Shown here: positions 16,300-25,972 of the stretch, in pieces
Layout of the letters: each line of letters starts with the position of its first letter
Numbering within the stretch: the first letter of the stretch is position 1
Source of the DNA: an uncultured Collinsella sp.
Lineage (GTDB): Bacteria; Actinomycetota; Coriobacteriia; Coriobacteriales; Coriobacteriaceae
NCBI GenBank assembly: GCA_900759565.1
Contig: CAAEVV010000051.1
Span: 1-64,000, forward strand
Direction of reading: 5' to 3'
Length of the DNA: 64,000 nucleotides
Notes under the pieces: generated by a model
The model's database searches: none
The model's input: the letters and a program-made list of their open reading frames with translations, nothing else
Told to the model about the DNA's origin: nothing
Position numbers and translations under genes: made by a program

Positions 16300-17343
16300 T
16301 TGTTTTCTTTGATGGATATGTTCTTCGGTAGCTATGCGGGCGATCTTGCCATCGACCTCGGTACCGCAAATACGCTTGTCTCCGTGCGCGGCAAGGGCAT
16401 CGTCATTCGCGAGCCCTCTGTTGTCGCCATCGACAAGAACGACGAGCGCATCCTGGCGGTCGGTATTGAGGCAAAGCGCATGCTCGGCCGTACGCCCGGC
16501 AACATCGTGGCCGTTCGTCCCCTGAAGGACGGCGTCATCGCCGACTTCGATGTTACCGAGGCCATGCTTCGCTACTTTATCGACAAGGCTTCCGAGAAGC
16601 GCTATCCGTGGACCCCGCGTCCGCGCGTTGTCGTCTGCGTTCCCTCCGGCGTCACGTCGGTCGAGAAGCGTGCCGTATTTGAGGCCACGATCCAGGCCGG
16701 CGCTCGCCAGGCCTACCTGATCGAGGAGCCCATGGCTGCCGCTATCGGCGCCGACCTGCCCGTCGAGGAGCCCACCGGCTCCATGGTCATCGACATCGGT
16801 GGCGGTACCACCGAGGTCGCCGTTATCGCTATGGGCGGTATCGTCGTCTCGCAGTCCATCCGTATTGCCGGTGACGAGTTCGATCAGGCCATCCTCACGC
16901 ACGTTCGCGATGCCTACAACCTGGCCATCGGCGAGCGCACGGCCGAGGACATTAAGATTAAGGTCGGCTCTGCCGTGCCGCTCAAGGACGAGCTCGACGT
17001 CGAGGTCAACGGCCGCGATGTCATCACGGGTCTGCCCAAGACGGTTCGTATCGAGAGTGAGGAGATTCGCCGCGCTCTCAACAAGCCGCTCGACGAGATG
17101 GCCAAGGCCGTTAAGGATGCCTTGGACGCCACGCCGCCCGATCTGGCCTCGGATCTTATGTACTACGGCATTCTGCTGACCGGCGGCGGTGCGCTGCTGC
17201 GCGGCCTTGACGTGCGCCTGCGCGACGAGACCGGCGTTTCGGTCAACGTCAGCCCTACGGCGCTCGACAACGTCGTCAACGGCTGTGCCCGCGTGCTCGA
17301 GGCAAATGCATTTGACGGCGGCTTCGTCCAAACCAATGCTTAA
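16300..17343 (+). CDS. mreB: Rod shape-determining protein MreB
   Basis: Bacterial actin homologue that organises the elongasome under the membrane. The 347-residue length is typical. Phosphate-1 motif DLGTANT (19-25), phosphate-2 DIGGGTTE and the adenosine-site LTGGGALL are visible. An amphipathic Phe/Met-rich N-terminus (MFSLMDMFF) probably anchors it to the membrane. The start is TTG at 16300 with AGGAG five bases upstream. It heads the mreB-mreC-mreD-mrdA-rodA operon; a -10-like TATGAT lies at 16249. Confidence 0.96.
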   Translation: MFSLMDMFFGSYAGDLAIDLGTANTLVSVRGKGIVIREPSVVAIDKNDERILAVGIEAKRMLGRTPGNIVAVRPLKDGVIADFDVTEAMLRYFIDKASEKRYPWTPRPRVVVCVPSGVTSVEKRAVFEATIQAGARQAYLIEEPMAAAIGADLPVEEPTGSMVIDIGGGTTEVAVIAMGGIVVSQSIRIAGDEFDQAILTHVRDAYNLAIGERTAEDIKIKVGSAVPLKDELDVEVNGRDVITGLPKTVRIESEEIRRALNKPLDEMAKAVKDALDATPPDLASDLMYYGILLTGGGALLRGLDVRLRDETGVSVNVSPTALDNVVNGCARVLEANAFDGGFVQTNA

Positions 17344-17364
17344 TTTCCTAAAGGTGGATTCCAT

Positions 17365-18363
17365 TTGGCACGATCTTCGGGTTTCTCTACAAATCTGAAT
17401 ACCAAGCGACAATCAACGGGTATGCGCCCGTTGATTGTTTTCAGCCTGATTTCGGTGTTGCTGCTCACGTTTTACATTCGCGAGGGCGAGGCAGGACCGA
17501 TTCATGCCGTGCGTTCGGGCGTGACGACGATAACCTCGCCGGTGCGCTTTGTGGGCTCGGCTGTGGCGGCTCCCTTCAATGCGATCGGCAACGTGTTCTC
17601 TAACCTTACGGCGTCGCAGGACACGCTCGACGAGCTTAAGAAGCAAAACGAGGAACTGACCTCTAAGGTTGCTGAGCTCTCCGAGGCTCAAAAGACCGCC
17701 GAGCGTCTGGAGGGGCTGGTCGGCCTGCAGTCGACCTATAACCTCAAATCGACCGCTGCTCGTATCGTTGGTGCCTCCGGCGATGCCTGGACCTCGACCG
17801 TTACCATCGACAAGGGCTCTGCCGACGGCCTTACCATCAACTTGCCTGTGACGAGTTCTGCCGGTGTTATCGGCCAGATCATCGAAGTCTCGGCCAAGAC
17901 GTCCACCGTGCGCCTGATTGGCGACGAGAACTCGGGCGTGTCCGCCATGGTGCAGGACACGCGCGCCCAGGGCATGCTGCAGGGTCAGGCTGACGGCACG
18001 CTGCGTCTTGAGTACGTGAGCGTCGACTCCGATGTTAAGGTTGGCGACATCATCGTGACCTCGGGCATCGGTGGTGTGTTCCCCAAGGGTCTACCGCTTG
18101 GCACCGTCTCGTCGGTTGAGAAATCGGCAAACGACGTGTACTACACCATTGTGGTGCGCGCTCAGACCACGGCCGAGAACAACGAGGAAGTGCTGGTCAT
18201 TACCTCGCTGACTGACGAACAGTCGGCCTCGGATGAGGACGTGAGCACCGCTAATAGCACGCCGCAGGGAACGTCGCGCGATGCTGCGACCAAGTCGAAG
18301 GATGAGAGCTCGGATGACAGTTCCGATGCGTCCGAGACGACCGATTCCGGCTCGAGCGAATAG
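17365..18363 (+). CDS. mreC: Rod shape-determining protein MreC
   Basis: Bitopic scaffold linking MreB to PBP2 in cell elongation. The 332 residues give a short cytoplasmic N-terminus, one membrane helix (about 21-38), a coiled coil (about 85-120, with DELKKQNEELTSKVAELSE) and the paired beta-barrel MreC domain with SAGVIGQI and GIGGVFPKGLPLG. The last 50 residues are an unusual Ser/Asp/Thr-rich tail, likely disordered and outside the membrane. TTG start at 17365 with AAAGGTGG upstream; 21 bases after mreB. Confidence 0.94.
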   Translation: MARSSGFSTNLNTKRQSTGMRPLIVFSLISVLLLTFYIREGEAGPIHAVRSGVTTITSPVRFVGSAVAAPFNAIGNVFSNLTASQDTLDELKKQNEELTSKVAELSEAQKTAERLEGLVGLQSTYNLKSTAARIVGASGDAWTSTVTIDKGSADGLTINLPVTSSAGVIGQIIEVSAKTSTVRLIGDENSGVSAMVQDTRAQGMLQGQADGTLRLEYVSVDSDVKVGDIIVTSGIGGVFPKGLPLGTVSSVEKSANDVYYTIVVRAQTTAENNEEVLVITSLTDEQSASDEDVSTANSTPQGTSRDAATKSKDESSDDSSDASETTDSGSSE

Positions 18364-18374
18364 GGGGCATGTCC

Positions 18375-18941
18375 ATGGATCTACACGAGCAGGGGATGAG
18401 CTCCCGCACGTTTGTAATCGCCGCCATCGTGTGCGTGCTGCTGCAGGCAGGCCTGGCACCGCAAATCTCCATTGCGGGCGGTCGCGTCAACTTCATGATT
18501 ATCTTGGTGTGCCTAAGCGTGTTCTCGGGCGACCCGACCCGTGCCGTCGTGTGCGGTTTTTGCAGCGGCTTGTTTTATGACCTGTCCGCTGCCGTGCCGG
18601 TGGGCGTTATGTCGCTCCTGCTGACCGTGGGTTCTTTTGCCCTGGTGCACAGCGCCGTCGGTCAGACGGGCGGTACCCCGAGTGCACGCGGCGTCACTGT
18701 GGGCGCCTTCGCGCTCGTCATTAATGTGATCTACAGCATCATCTTGCTGTTTATGGGTTTGGAGACGAGCTTTGTCGTGGCGATCTTCGGCCATGCGCTG
18801 CCGTCCTCGATCCTGACGGGTCTGGTTGCCATTCCGTTTTTGATGTCCGGCGTCGTGCCGCAGTCCGGCTATGGATTCTCCGCACGCGGCGGACGCCAGA
18901 CGGGTATGCGCTTTAAGCCCAAGACCCGCAAGCTCAAATAG
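18375..18941 (+). CDS. mreD: Rod shape-determining protein MreD
   Basis: Integral membrane component of the elongasome. The 188 residues are mostly hydrophobic with about five or six helices and a basic C-terminus (RFKPKTRKLK). I prefer the ATG at 18375 because AGGGGG ends 7 bases upstream; the ATG at 18369 sits directly against that site. Identity rests on hydrophobic pattern, length and position between mreC and the PBP2 gene, as MreD sequences are poorly conserved. Confidence 0.88.
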   Translation: MDLHEQGMSSRTFVIAAIVCVLLQAGLAPQISIAGGRVNFMIILVCLSVFSGDPTRAVVCGFCSGLFYDLSAAVPVGVMSLLLTVGSFALVHSAVGQTGGTPSARGVTVGAFALVINVIYSIILLFMGLETSFVVAIFGHALPSSILTGLVAIPFLMSGVVPQSGYGFSARGGRQTGMRFKPKTRKLK

Positions 18942-18954
18942 GGGAGGCCCGTAG

Positions 18955-21024
18955 ATGTCTTCCCAGTTGACGGTTATTATCGCCGGTATCGTGCTGGTTG
19001 TGGCCATCGTGGTCGCGCTGGTCATCATGCGTCGTGGCGATTCCCGTTTTACCTACGATACACAGCATGGAACGGCCCCGCGCGCCACTGAGGGCGAGGG
19101 CAATACCGCGGCGACCGCCTTTAAGGGCCGCTTTTCCATCCTCACCACGGGTGTGGGCGCGATGTTTGCGGCGCTTGCCGTCAAGCTGTGGGGCATGCAG
19201 ATGGTCTCGTCGGACTATTACGAGAAGCAGGCTAATAGTAATCAGACTCGCACCGTTACCACACCCGCTGTGCGCGGTCGCATCCTCGACCGCAATGGCG
19301 TGGCGCTTGTCCAGAACCGTCCCTCACTTGCTGTCGTGGCCTACCGCGACCTTGCCGAGGATGAGGTTCTAGTTCGCCATCTTGCCAACGTGCTTGGAAT
19401 GCCTTACGTGGCGGTCCTTCGCAATATTCAGGACAATACAGAGGGCGCTCAGAGCCTGCATACCATCGCGACGGACGTCCGTCGTTCCACGGTTGCCTAT
19501 ATTCAGGAGCATGCCGGCGAGTTCCCGGGCGTCAAGATTGCCGAGCGTACCGAGCGCCAGTATCCATATGGCGAGACGGCATGCCATATCTTGGGCTATA
19601 CCGGCACCATTACCTCCGAGCAGCTCGAGGCCCAGAATAAGAAAACCTCTGGCGATGATGATGCCTCTGCTGGCAAGATTACGTACCAGTCGGGCGATAT
19701 CGTGGGCCAGGCGGGCGTTGAGAGCTACTACGAAAATCTGCTGCAGGGTATTCGTGGCGAGCAGACCGTCAAGGTCGATGCCTCGGGCAATGTGACCGGT
19801 CAGGCCGGCGCCGTGCCCGCGAAGGCCGGCTCCGACATTAAGCTCACGCTCGACCTTAAGATCCAACAGGCCTGTGAGACGGCGCTGGCGAGCGCTATCG
19901 AGCTTGCCAAGACCACTGGCTACAGCAATGCTGGCAACGGCGCTGTGGTGTGTCTCGATCCCAACAATGGCGAGATCCTGGGCATGGCGAGCCAGCCCAA
20001 GTTCGATCCGTCCGTCTTTATCGGCGGCGTCTCAAACGACGTGTGGACCGAGCTCAATGATGACAAGGGTTCGCACCCGTTGCTCAACCGCGCCATTAGC
20101 GGACAGTACATGTCGGCCTCGACCATTAAGCCGCTCTCGGCGCTGGCCGGTCTTGAGTTTGGAACCTACACTTCAACGCAGACAACCAACTGCACGGGCT
20201 ATTGGACGGGCCTGGGCAAGGCTTGGGGCAAGCGCTGCTGGCTGACGTCTGGCCACGGCACCATGACGCTGCAGTCGGGTATCGCCAACTCGTGCGACCC
20301 CGTCTTCTACGACATGGGCAAGGCGTTCTTTTATGACGAGCAACATCCCGAGGGCCTGCAGGAGGTCTTTCGTCGCTGGGGTCTAGGCAAGACCTGCGGT
20401 ATCGATCTGCCGAGTGAGGGCGCGGGCCGTATTCCCGATGCCGAGTGGAAAGAGTCGTACTTCACCGACGCCTCTGCCGAGGACCGCAAGTGGAATGCCG
20501 GCGATATGACCAACATTGCCATCGGTCAGGGTGACATCCTGGTGACGCCCCTGCAGATGGCGTGCGCCTATATGGGTCTTGCCAACGGCGGCAAACAGTA
20601 CGTGCCTCACGTGTTTTTGTCTGCCGTGTCGCGCGATGGCGACGGCGATGCCTATAAATACAACGGCAAGGGCAAGAAGAAGCGCCTGGAGGCCAAGATC
20701 AACAGCGATTCGGATTTGGCTCTTGTTCGCAACGGCATGCACGACGTGATTTACACGGCATCGACGTCCCTGGCGGCTCACTTTGGCACCCTGACGCCGC
20801 AGGTATACGGCAAGTCGGGCACGGGCGAGAAAAGCGGCGAGGACGAATACGCGTGGTTCTGCGCCTATGCACCGGCCGATGATCCCAAGTATGTCATCGC
20901 TACTGTCCTGGAGCAGGGCGGCGGCGGCTCAGATACCGCGATGCATGTCGTGCGCGACGTGCTCGGTGTGATTTATGACGAGCCCGATACCTCTTCGGCC
21001 TCGGGCGATTCTTCGGTTCGATAG
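18955..21024 (+). CDS. mrdA: Penicillin-binding protein 2 (elongation transpeptidase)
   Basis: Class B PBP that cross-links peptidoglycan during lateral growth, paired with RodA. The 689 residues have a PBP dimer domain with VRGRILDRNG and a transpeptidase domain: catalytic Ser389 in STIK (389-392), SCD in place of SxN (446-448) and KSG (620-622). The segment around the SxxK reads MSASTIKP, where PGSTFKP is more common. There are two hydrophobic N-terminal stretches (about 5-25 and 62-82) rather than one, so the chain may span the membrane twice. Starts 13 bases after mreD. Confidence 0.93.
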   Translation: MSSQLTVIIAGIVLVVAIVVALVIMRRGDSRFTYDTQHGTAPRATEGEGNTAATAFKGRFSILTTGVGAMFAALAVKLWGMQMVSSDYYEKQANSNQTRTVTTPAVRGRILDRNGVALVQNRPSLAVVAYRDLAEDEVLVRHLANVLGMPYVAVLRNIQDNTEGAQSLHTIATDVRRSTVAYIQEHAGEFPGVKIAERTERQYPYGETACHILGYTGTITSEQLEAQNKKTSGDDDASAGKITYQSGDIVGQAGVESYYENLLQGIRGEQTVKVDASGNVTGQAGAVPAKAGSDIKLTLDLKIQQACETALASAIELAKTTGYSNAGNGAVVCLDPNNGEILGMASQPKFDPSVFIGGVSNDVWTELNDDKGSHPLLNRAISGQYMSASTIKPLSALAGLEFGTYTSTQTTNCTGYWTGLGKAWGKRCWLTSGHGTMTLQSGIANSCDPVFYDMGKAFFYDEQHPEGLQEVFRRWGLGKTCGIDLPSEGAGRIPDAEWKESYFTDASAEDRKWNAGDMTNIAIGQGDILVTPLQMACAYMGLANGGKQYVPHVFLSAVSRDGDGDAYKYNGKGKKKRLEAKINSDSDLALVRNGMHDVIYTASTSLAAHFGTLTPQVYGKSGTGEKSGEDEYAWFCAYAPADDPKYVIATVLEQGGGGSDTAMHVVRDVLGVIYDEPDTSSASGDSSVR

Positions 21025-21033
21025 GAGGTTGCG

Positions 21034-22260
21034 ATGGATTTTTCTCCGGCGGATCTGTTCCGTTCAACCAAGACCGGCTCTCGCAGCAGCCTGGACCGCG
21101 TCAACAAGCAACTTTCGGCCTCGCGCGGCACGTTTCGCCAAAAGGTGCATATCGGTGTGCTCGTGGCTACTGTGGCGCTCGTCGCCTACGGTGCCATCAT
21201 TATCTGGTCGGCTTCGCAGTTTAAGGCCGATGCTTCGTTCTCACGCCATCTGCTGGGAATTGGCATCGGAGCGGTGCTGGCGGTGCTCGTCTGGCGAACC
21301 GACCTGCGCGGTATTTCCAATTTCTCGACGGCGTTGCTCGTCATCGACCTGATCGTGATCCTCTCGCCCAAGATTCCGGGTCTGTCCTATACGGGCGGTC
21401 TGGGCATGACGGGCTGGATCAAGATTCCCGGTATCGGCTTGACGTTCCAGCCGGTTGAGCTTGCCAAGCTCATCACCATCTTCTTTATTGCTACGCTTGG
21501 CTCGCAGTATAACGGTCGCATCGATACCGTTCGCGACTACGTCAAGCTCTGCGGCATGCTGTCCATTCCGTTTTTGGCCGTCGTTGCCATGGGCGACCTG
21601 GGCTCGGGCCTGGTCGTGCTGGTTTCGGGCGCCATCGTCATTTGTATGAGCGGTGCACGCCGCGAATGGGTGCTGTCGACCCTGGCCCTGCTCGTGGGCT
21701 TGGTGGCCCTCGTCCTGGCGCTCGATTCGGTCTTTGATTCGTTGCTCGGCCACGATGTGCTCATCAAGCAGTACCAGATGAACCGTTTGACGGTCTTTAT
21801 CGACCCCGATAATGCCGATTCGGACGATGCCTACAACCTGCAGCAGTCGCTTATCGCCGTTGGCTCGGGCGGCTTCTTTGGTAAGGGTTTGGGCCATGCG
21901 ACGCAGTCGGCCGGCGGCTTTCTGCCTGAGTTCCACACCGACTTCGTCTTCGCCTTTCTGTCCGAGACCTTTGGCTTTTGCGGTTCCTTTTTGCTCCTAT
22001 GCCTCTACGTGCTGCTGATCTTTTCGACGATTCGCGTCGCCTTTAAGTGCGAGTCGCTGTTTTTGCGTCTTTCGTGTGTGGGCATCGTTGGCATGTGGGC
22101 GTTTCAGACTTTCGAAAACATCGGCATGTGCATCGGCATGATGCCGATTACCGGTATTCCGCTTCCGTTTATTAGCTTCGGTTCGTCTTCGATGATGATT
22201 CAGCTGCTGACGGTGGGTATCGTACAATCCATATGGCGGCATCGTTCGGGCGCCGCGTAA
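21034..22260 (+). CDS. rodA: Rod shape-determining protein RodA (SEDS glycosyltransferase)
   Basis: Polytopic SEDS peptidoglycan polymerase that works with PBP2. The 408 residues contain about ten helices after a Ser-rich cytoplasmic N-terminus of about 45 residues. Family motifs include GWIKIPGIGLTFQPVELAK, GSGGFFGKGLGHATQS, LPEFHTDFVFAFLSE with the conserved acidic residues, and PITGIPLPFISFGSS near the C-terminus. It follows mrdA by 9 bases, the usual partner arrangement. FtsW is a homologue, but the mre/PBP2 context favours RodA. Confidence 0.94.
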   Translation: MDFSPADLFRSTKTGSRSSLDRVNKQLSASRGTFRQKVHIGVLVATVALVAYGAIIIWSASQFKADASFSRHLLGIGIGAVLAVLVWRTDLRGISNFSTALLVIDLIVILSPKIPGLSYTGGLGMTGWIKIPGIGLTFQPVELAKLITIFFIATLGSQYNGRIDTVRDYVKLCGMLSIPFLAVVAMGDLGSGLVVLVSGAIVICMSGARREWVLSTLALLVGLVALVLALDSVFDSLLGHDVLIKQYQMNRLTVFIDPDNADSDDAYNLQQSLIAVGSGGFFGKGLGHATQSAGGFLPEFHTDFVFAFLSETFGFCGSFLLLCLYVLLIFSTIRVAFKCESLFLRLSCVGIVGMWAFQTFENIGMCIGMMPITGIPLPFISFGSSSMMIQLLTVGIVQSIWRHRSGAA

Positions 22261-22278
22261 CCGCTGGAGGGGTTTGCT

Positions 22279-23208
22279 ATGAAAATTCCCGTAGATAAGC
22301 TGACCCGCGCTTTTAAGATGGGCGCGTCCGTTAAGAAGGATTCCGATACGCCGGTGCGCGTCTCGGTCTATCTGGATTCGTCCGCCTCGCGCTTTCTGGC
22401 CGAGACGGTGCGTGACGCCTTCGTGCCGCAGACGACCTCGGGCATTGTGCGCGTCGAGCGTCTGGGGGAGGAGCGAATTGCCCCAAAGACCGATACCGAT
22501 GTGGTGCTGGTGCTCTCGTGTGGTTCCGACCGCTTGGAGAGTGCCGTGCAGGAGCTCGTGATCGCCGGCGCGCCCGTGTGCGTGCTTGCCGAGTCTGCTG
22601 TGGAGGTGCCGTTTATCGAGGAGTCCACGCCCATGCTCGGCGTGGTAGCGGCAACCGATAAGACGTATCTGCTCGAGACGCTTGCCCGCTGGATTCTCGA
22701 TCGCACCGACAAGGAAACGGCTTTTGCGGCGAACTTTGCCTTCATGCGCATCGCGGCGGCCAATCGTATCATCACCTCGTGCGCGCTCACCAATATGGCG
22801 ACCGGTGCGCTGGTGTTTTTGCCGGGCGCCGATTATCCCGTTATGGCGCTGGCGCAGGTGGGCATGCTCTTTGAGCTCGCTGCCGTCTTTGGACGCGGCA
22901 TTAAGCCTGAGCGCGGCTACGAGGTCGCGGGCGTGCTTGCCGGCGGTCTTGTGATCCGAGCGGTCACCCGCGCACTTGTCAAGCAGACGCCGCATATTGG
23001 GTTTGCCGTCAAGGCGCTCACTGCCGCCGCGGGCACCTATGGCATGGGCCGTGCGCTCGTTTCGCTCTACGAGCGCGATGTCGACTACAGCCGTGCCAAC
23101 GAGGTGGTCACTGCCACGTTCTCCCGCGTTCGCGATCTGGTGACCACGGTCGCGGGCGCTACCCGTCCTATGGCGTCCTATCAGGACGCATCAGATCTCG
23201 CTGCTTAG
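22279..23208 (+). CDS. DUF697-like membrane-associated protein
   Basis: A 309-residue protein of unknown function. The first 150 residues look like a soluble alpha/beta domain (VRVSVYLDSSA, VVLVLSCGSD); residues about 165-270 carry the pattern of DUF697 domains, including FLPGADYPVMALAQVGM, ELAAVFG and repeated Gly/Ala-rich helices. DUF697 proteins are often linked to Era-like GTPases, but no G motif is present here. It is 18 bases after rodA with GGAGG upstream, so it is probably transcribed with the elongasome genes. Family assignment is from pattern memory. Confidence 0.7.
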   Translation: MKIPVDKLTRAFKMGASVKKDSDTPVRVSVYLDSSASRFLAETVRDAFVPQTTSGIVRVERLGEERIAPKTDTDVVLVLSCGSDRLESAVQELVIAGAPVCVLAESAVEVPFIEESTPMLGVVAATDKTYLLETLARWILDRTDKETAFAANFAFMRIAAANRIITSCALTNMATGALVFLPGADYPVMALAQVGMLFELAAVFGRGIKPERGYEVAGVLAGGLVIRAVTRALVKQTPHIGFAVKALTAAAGTYGMGRALVSLYERDVDYSRANEVVTATFSRVRDLVTTVAGATRPMASYQDASDLAA

Positions 23209-23218
23209 GGGTTTTCCG

Positions 23219-25096
23219 TTGCGCGTTGCATACCAAGACTGTTTTCATTTAATTGAGCCGTTGCTCGCCAAGGTCGAGAAGCCGAGTCGCTATATCGATC
23301 ACGAGTGGGGCACGCTTTCCAAGGCCGATGCCGACTACCGTTGCTGCCTGATCTATCCGGATGTGTACGAGGTCGGTCTGCCCAACCAGGGTATCGCCAT
23401 CCTCTACAACATCCTTAACCAGGCCGAGGGCATCTCCTGCGAGCGTGGCTATGTGCCGTGGCCCGATATGGGCGACGCCATGCGCGAGGCAGGCATTCCG
23501 CTGCTCTCGCTCGAGGGTGCAGCGCCGGTCGCTTCGTTTGATATCGTCGGTCTGCATGTGCCGCACGAGATGGCGGTGACGAACTTCCTCGAGGCACTCG
23601 ACCTCGCTGGCATTCCACTGTTGGCGGCCGACCGAGGCGAAGACGACCCCATCATCATCGCCGGCGGCCCCTCGGTGTACAACCCCGAGCCGTACGCGGC
23701 CTTCTTCGATGCCATCCTCATCGGTGAGGGCGAGGAATCGCTGCTCGAGACCTGCCAGCTGCATCGCCGCCTGCGTGATGAAGGAGTCCCGCGCGCGCAG
23801 ATTGTTGAGCAGCTTGCATCCATTGCCGGCAACTACGTGCCGTCGCTCTATGAGGTTCGTCACGACGAGCCCTGCTCGCCGCATGGCTACACCGTGCCGC
23901 GTGAAGGCAAGGATGCGCCGACCGTGGTCTACAAGCGCGTCGTTGAGGATTTCGGCGCCACGAATCCGCTGTCGCAGTCGTGCGTGCCCTATGCGCAGCT
24001 GGTTCACGACCGCCTGTCTATCGAGATCCTGCGCGGCTGCGCCCGCGGCTGTCGTTTTTGTCAGGCCGGCATGACGTATCGCCCAGTGCGCGAGCGCTCG
24101 GCCGACCAGATCGTCTCGTCGGTGATTCAGGGTCTGGAAAAGACTGGCTATGACGAGGTGTCGCTGACCTCGCTCTCCACGACCGACCACTCCTGCATTC
24201 GCGACGTGCTCGGCAGGCTCAACCGTCGCCTGGAGGATACGGGTATTCGCGTGTCTATTCCGTCGCAGCGCCTGGATTCGTTTGGCGTGGATATGGCCGA
24301 GTCGGTTGCCGGCGAAAAGAAGGGCGGCCTGACGTTCGCGCCCGAGGCCGGCAGCCAGCGCATGCGCGACATCATTAACAAAAACGTGACCGAGGAGGAC
24401 CTGGACCGTGCGGCCAAGGCGGCCTTCGAGGCCGGCTGGAACCGCATGAAGCTCTACTTTATGATGGGCCTTCCCGGCGAGCGCGACGAGGACATCGTGG
24501 CCATCGCCAATCTGGCCGATCACGTGCTGGAGCTCGGTCGTTCCGTGGTGCCCAAGGCTCGTCGCGGCTCGATCTCGGTGTCCATCTCGGTTTCGGTCTT
24601 TATCCCCAAGGCTGCCACGCCGTTCCAGTGGTGCCCGCAGCTCGACTACGACGACGTCAAGCGTCGCCAGAAGCTGCTTATCACGAGCGTTCGCAACCGT
24701 GCCGTCCGCGTTCATTACCACGATGCCGAGACCTCGCTCATCGAGGCCGCACTGTCCCGCGCCGGTCGTGACATGACGCCCGTCATCATCGACGCTTGGC
24801 GCTCGGGCTCTCGCTTTGACGCCTGGGTAGAGCATTTCTCGCTCGATAGCTGGAAGGAGGCTGCTGCCAAAAACGGCATCGACCTCAATGAGCTCGTGCA
24901 CCTGCCCTACGAGTTGGACTGGCGCCTGCCGTGGGAGCACGTGAGCCCCGGCTGCACACGCGGCTTTCTCGAGCGCGAGTACCGTCGCTCGCTCGAGGGC
25001 GTCACGACTCCCGACTGCACCCGCACGTCGTGCACCGGCTGCGGGATCTGCCCCACGCTCCACGCCAAGAATGTATTGATGGGTGATCGCGCATGA
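23219..25096 (+). CDS. Radical SAM protein with B12-binding-like domain (TIGR03960 type)
   Basis: A 625-residue protein with an N-terminal cobalamin-binding-like alpha/beta region (about 1-210), then a radical SAM core whose CARGCRFC motif binds a 4Fe-4S cluster. The C-terminus has a further Cys cluster, CTRTSCTGCGIC, which could bind a second cluster. The substrate is unknown. It starts with TTG at 23219 (GGGG upstream) and overlaps the next gene by ATGA. This pair, sitting before rplU and rpmA, is widespread in Gram-positives and actinobacteria, where an RNA or ribosome-related role is suspected but unproven. Confidence 0.88.
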   Translation: MRVAYQDCFHLIEPLLAKVEKPSRYIDHEWGTLSKADADYRCCLIYPDVYEVGLPNQGIAILYNILNQAEGISCERGYVPWPDMGDAMREAGIPLLSLEGAAPVASFDIVGLHVPHEMAVTNFLEALDLAGIPLLAADRGEDDPIIIAGGPSVYNPEPYAAFFDAILIGEGEESLLETCQLHRRLRDEGVPRAQIVEQLASIAGNYVPSLYEVRHDEPCSPHGYTVPREGKDAPTVVYKRVVEDFGATNPLSQSCVPYAQLVHDRLSIEILRGCARGCRFCQAGMTYRPVRERSADQIVSSVIQGLEKTGYDEVSLTSLSTTDHSCIRDVLGRLNRRLEDTGIRVSIPSQRLDSFGVDMAESVAGEKKGGLTFAPEAGSQRMRDIINKNVTEEDLDRAAKAAFEAGWNRMKLYFMMGLPGERDEDIVAIANLADHVLELGRSVVPKARRGSISVSISVSVFIPKAATPFQWCPQLDYDDVKRRQKLLITSVRNRAVRVHYHDAETSLIEAALSRAGRDMTPVIIDAWRSGSRFDAWVEHFSLDSWKEAAAKNGIDLNELVHLPYELDWRLPWEHVSPGCTRGFLEREYRRSLEGVTTPDCTRTSCTGCGICPTLHAKNVLMGDRA

Positions 25097-25905
25097 GTGA
25101 GCGCCTGACCGACAACCCCTCGCTCTTTAGGCTTCGTGTTCGCTATGGCAAGCGCGATCGCCTTAAGTACCTGGGCCATCTCGAATTGATCCATACCATT
25201 GAGCGCATCGTGCGCCGTGCGGGACTTCCCTATGCCGTCACGCAGGGCTTCTCTCCGCACATGCGCGTGGGCTTCTCTTCGGCGCTACCGGTGGGTACGT
25301 CGTCGACATGTGAGTGGTATGACCTGTTTATGACCGAGTTCGTGGCGCTCGACGAGGCGTTTGGGCGCCTGGCTGCGGCGTCTCCGGCCGATCTGGCGCC
25401 CATCGAGGCGGCGTACATCGACGTGCGCACGCCGGCGTTGACGGCGCAGCTCACGCGCCTGTCGTATCGCATCGACCTGCATCTGGACCCCGAGGCGCCC
25501 GTAAGCGCCGACGAGGTGCATCGTGCGATCGACACGCTGCGCGCGGGCCATGGCATCGACTACGCGCGCGGAAAAAAGAGCAAGCGCTTGGATTTGGATC
25601 ACACACTCGTGGGCTATGAGCTCACGGCGGGGGAGCGCCCGGACCATTTGGTGCTCATGCTCGACACCCATGCCGACAACGAGGGCTCCATGCGTCCGGA
25701 AATTTTGCTTTCTGCTGCTGATGTTTTGTTGCAGGGCTTGACCCCGGGCGTGGATGCACCTATTGTTTCCACCGGTATGCAAGACCTCGTGACCATCTGC
25801 TCCTACGATGTCGAGCGTCAGAATCAAGCATGCGAGGACGACGAGGGCCGACTCGTCAGCCCCATACCTGTGCGAACTTGTGGATTTGCTCCACATACTC
25901 GTTGA
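25093..25905 (+). CDS. Radical SAM-linked protein (TIGR03936/DUF2344 type)
   Basis: A 270-residue partner of the preceding radical SAM enzyme; in many genomes the two are fused or adjacent. It starts RLRVRYGKRDRLKYLGHLEL and contains FSPHMRVGFSSALPVG, both typical of DUF2344. No catalytic residues are known. Its ATG overlaps the upstream stop by four bases (ATGA), which implies coupled synthesis. The stop codon lies inside the -35 box of the rplU promoter. Confidence 0.87.
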   Translation: MSERLTDNPSLFRLRVRYGKRDRLKYLGHLELIHTIERIVRRAGLPYAVTQGFSPHMRVGFSSALPVGTSSTCEWYDLFMTEFVALDEAFGRLAAASPADLAPIEAAYIDVRTPALTAQLTRLSYRIDLHLDPEAPVSADEVHRAIDTLRAGHGIDYARGKKSKRLDLDHTLVGYELTAGERPDHLVLMLDTHADNEGSMRPEILLSAADVLLQGLTPGVDAPIVSTGMQDLVTICSYDVERQNQACEDDEGRLVSPIPVRTCGFAPHTR

Positions 25906-25930
25906 CGGGGGTATTATCGCCTGCTACTAT
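25902..25930 (+). promoter_or_regulatory. Promoter of rplU-rpmA
   Basis: TTGACG (25902-25907), a 17-base spacer ending in TGC and TACTAT (25925-25930). A strong, canonical element that overlaps the stop codon of the DUF2344 gene and leaves a short leader before L21. Confidence 0.75.
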
Positions 25931-25972
25931 ATTCGGCTGTTGCACTAACTGATGCATGAAGGGCAAGTAAAC

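Noticed and set aside
23249..25063. 604-codon minus-strand frame opposite the radical SAM gene
   Set aside because: Antisense shadow; the plus-strand CARGCRFC motif and operon overlap define the real gene.
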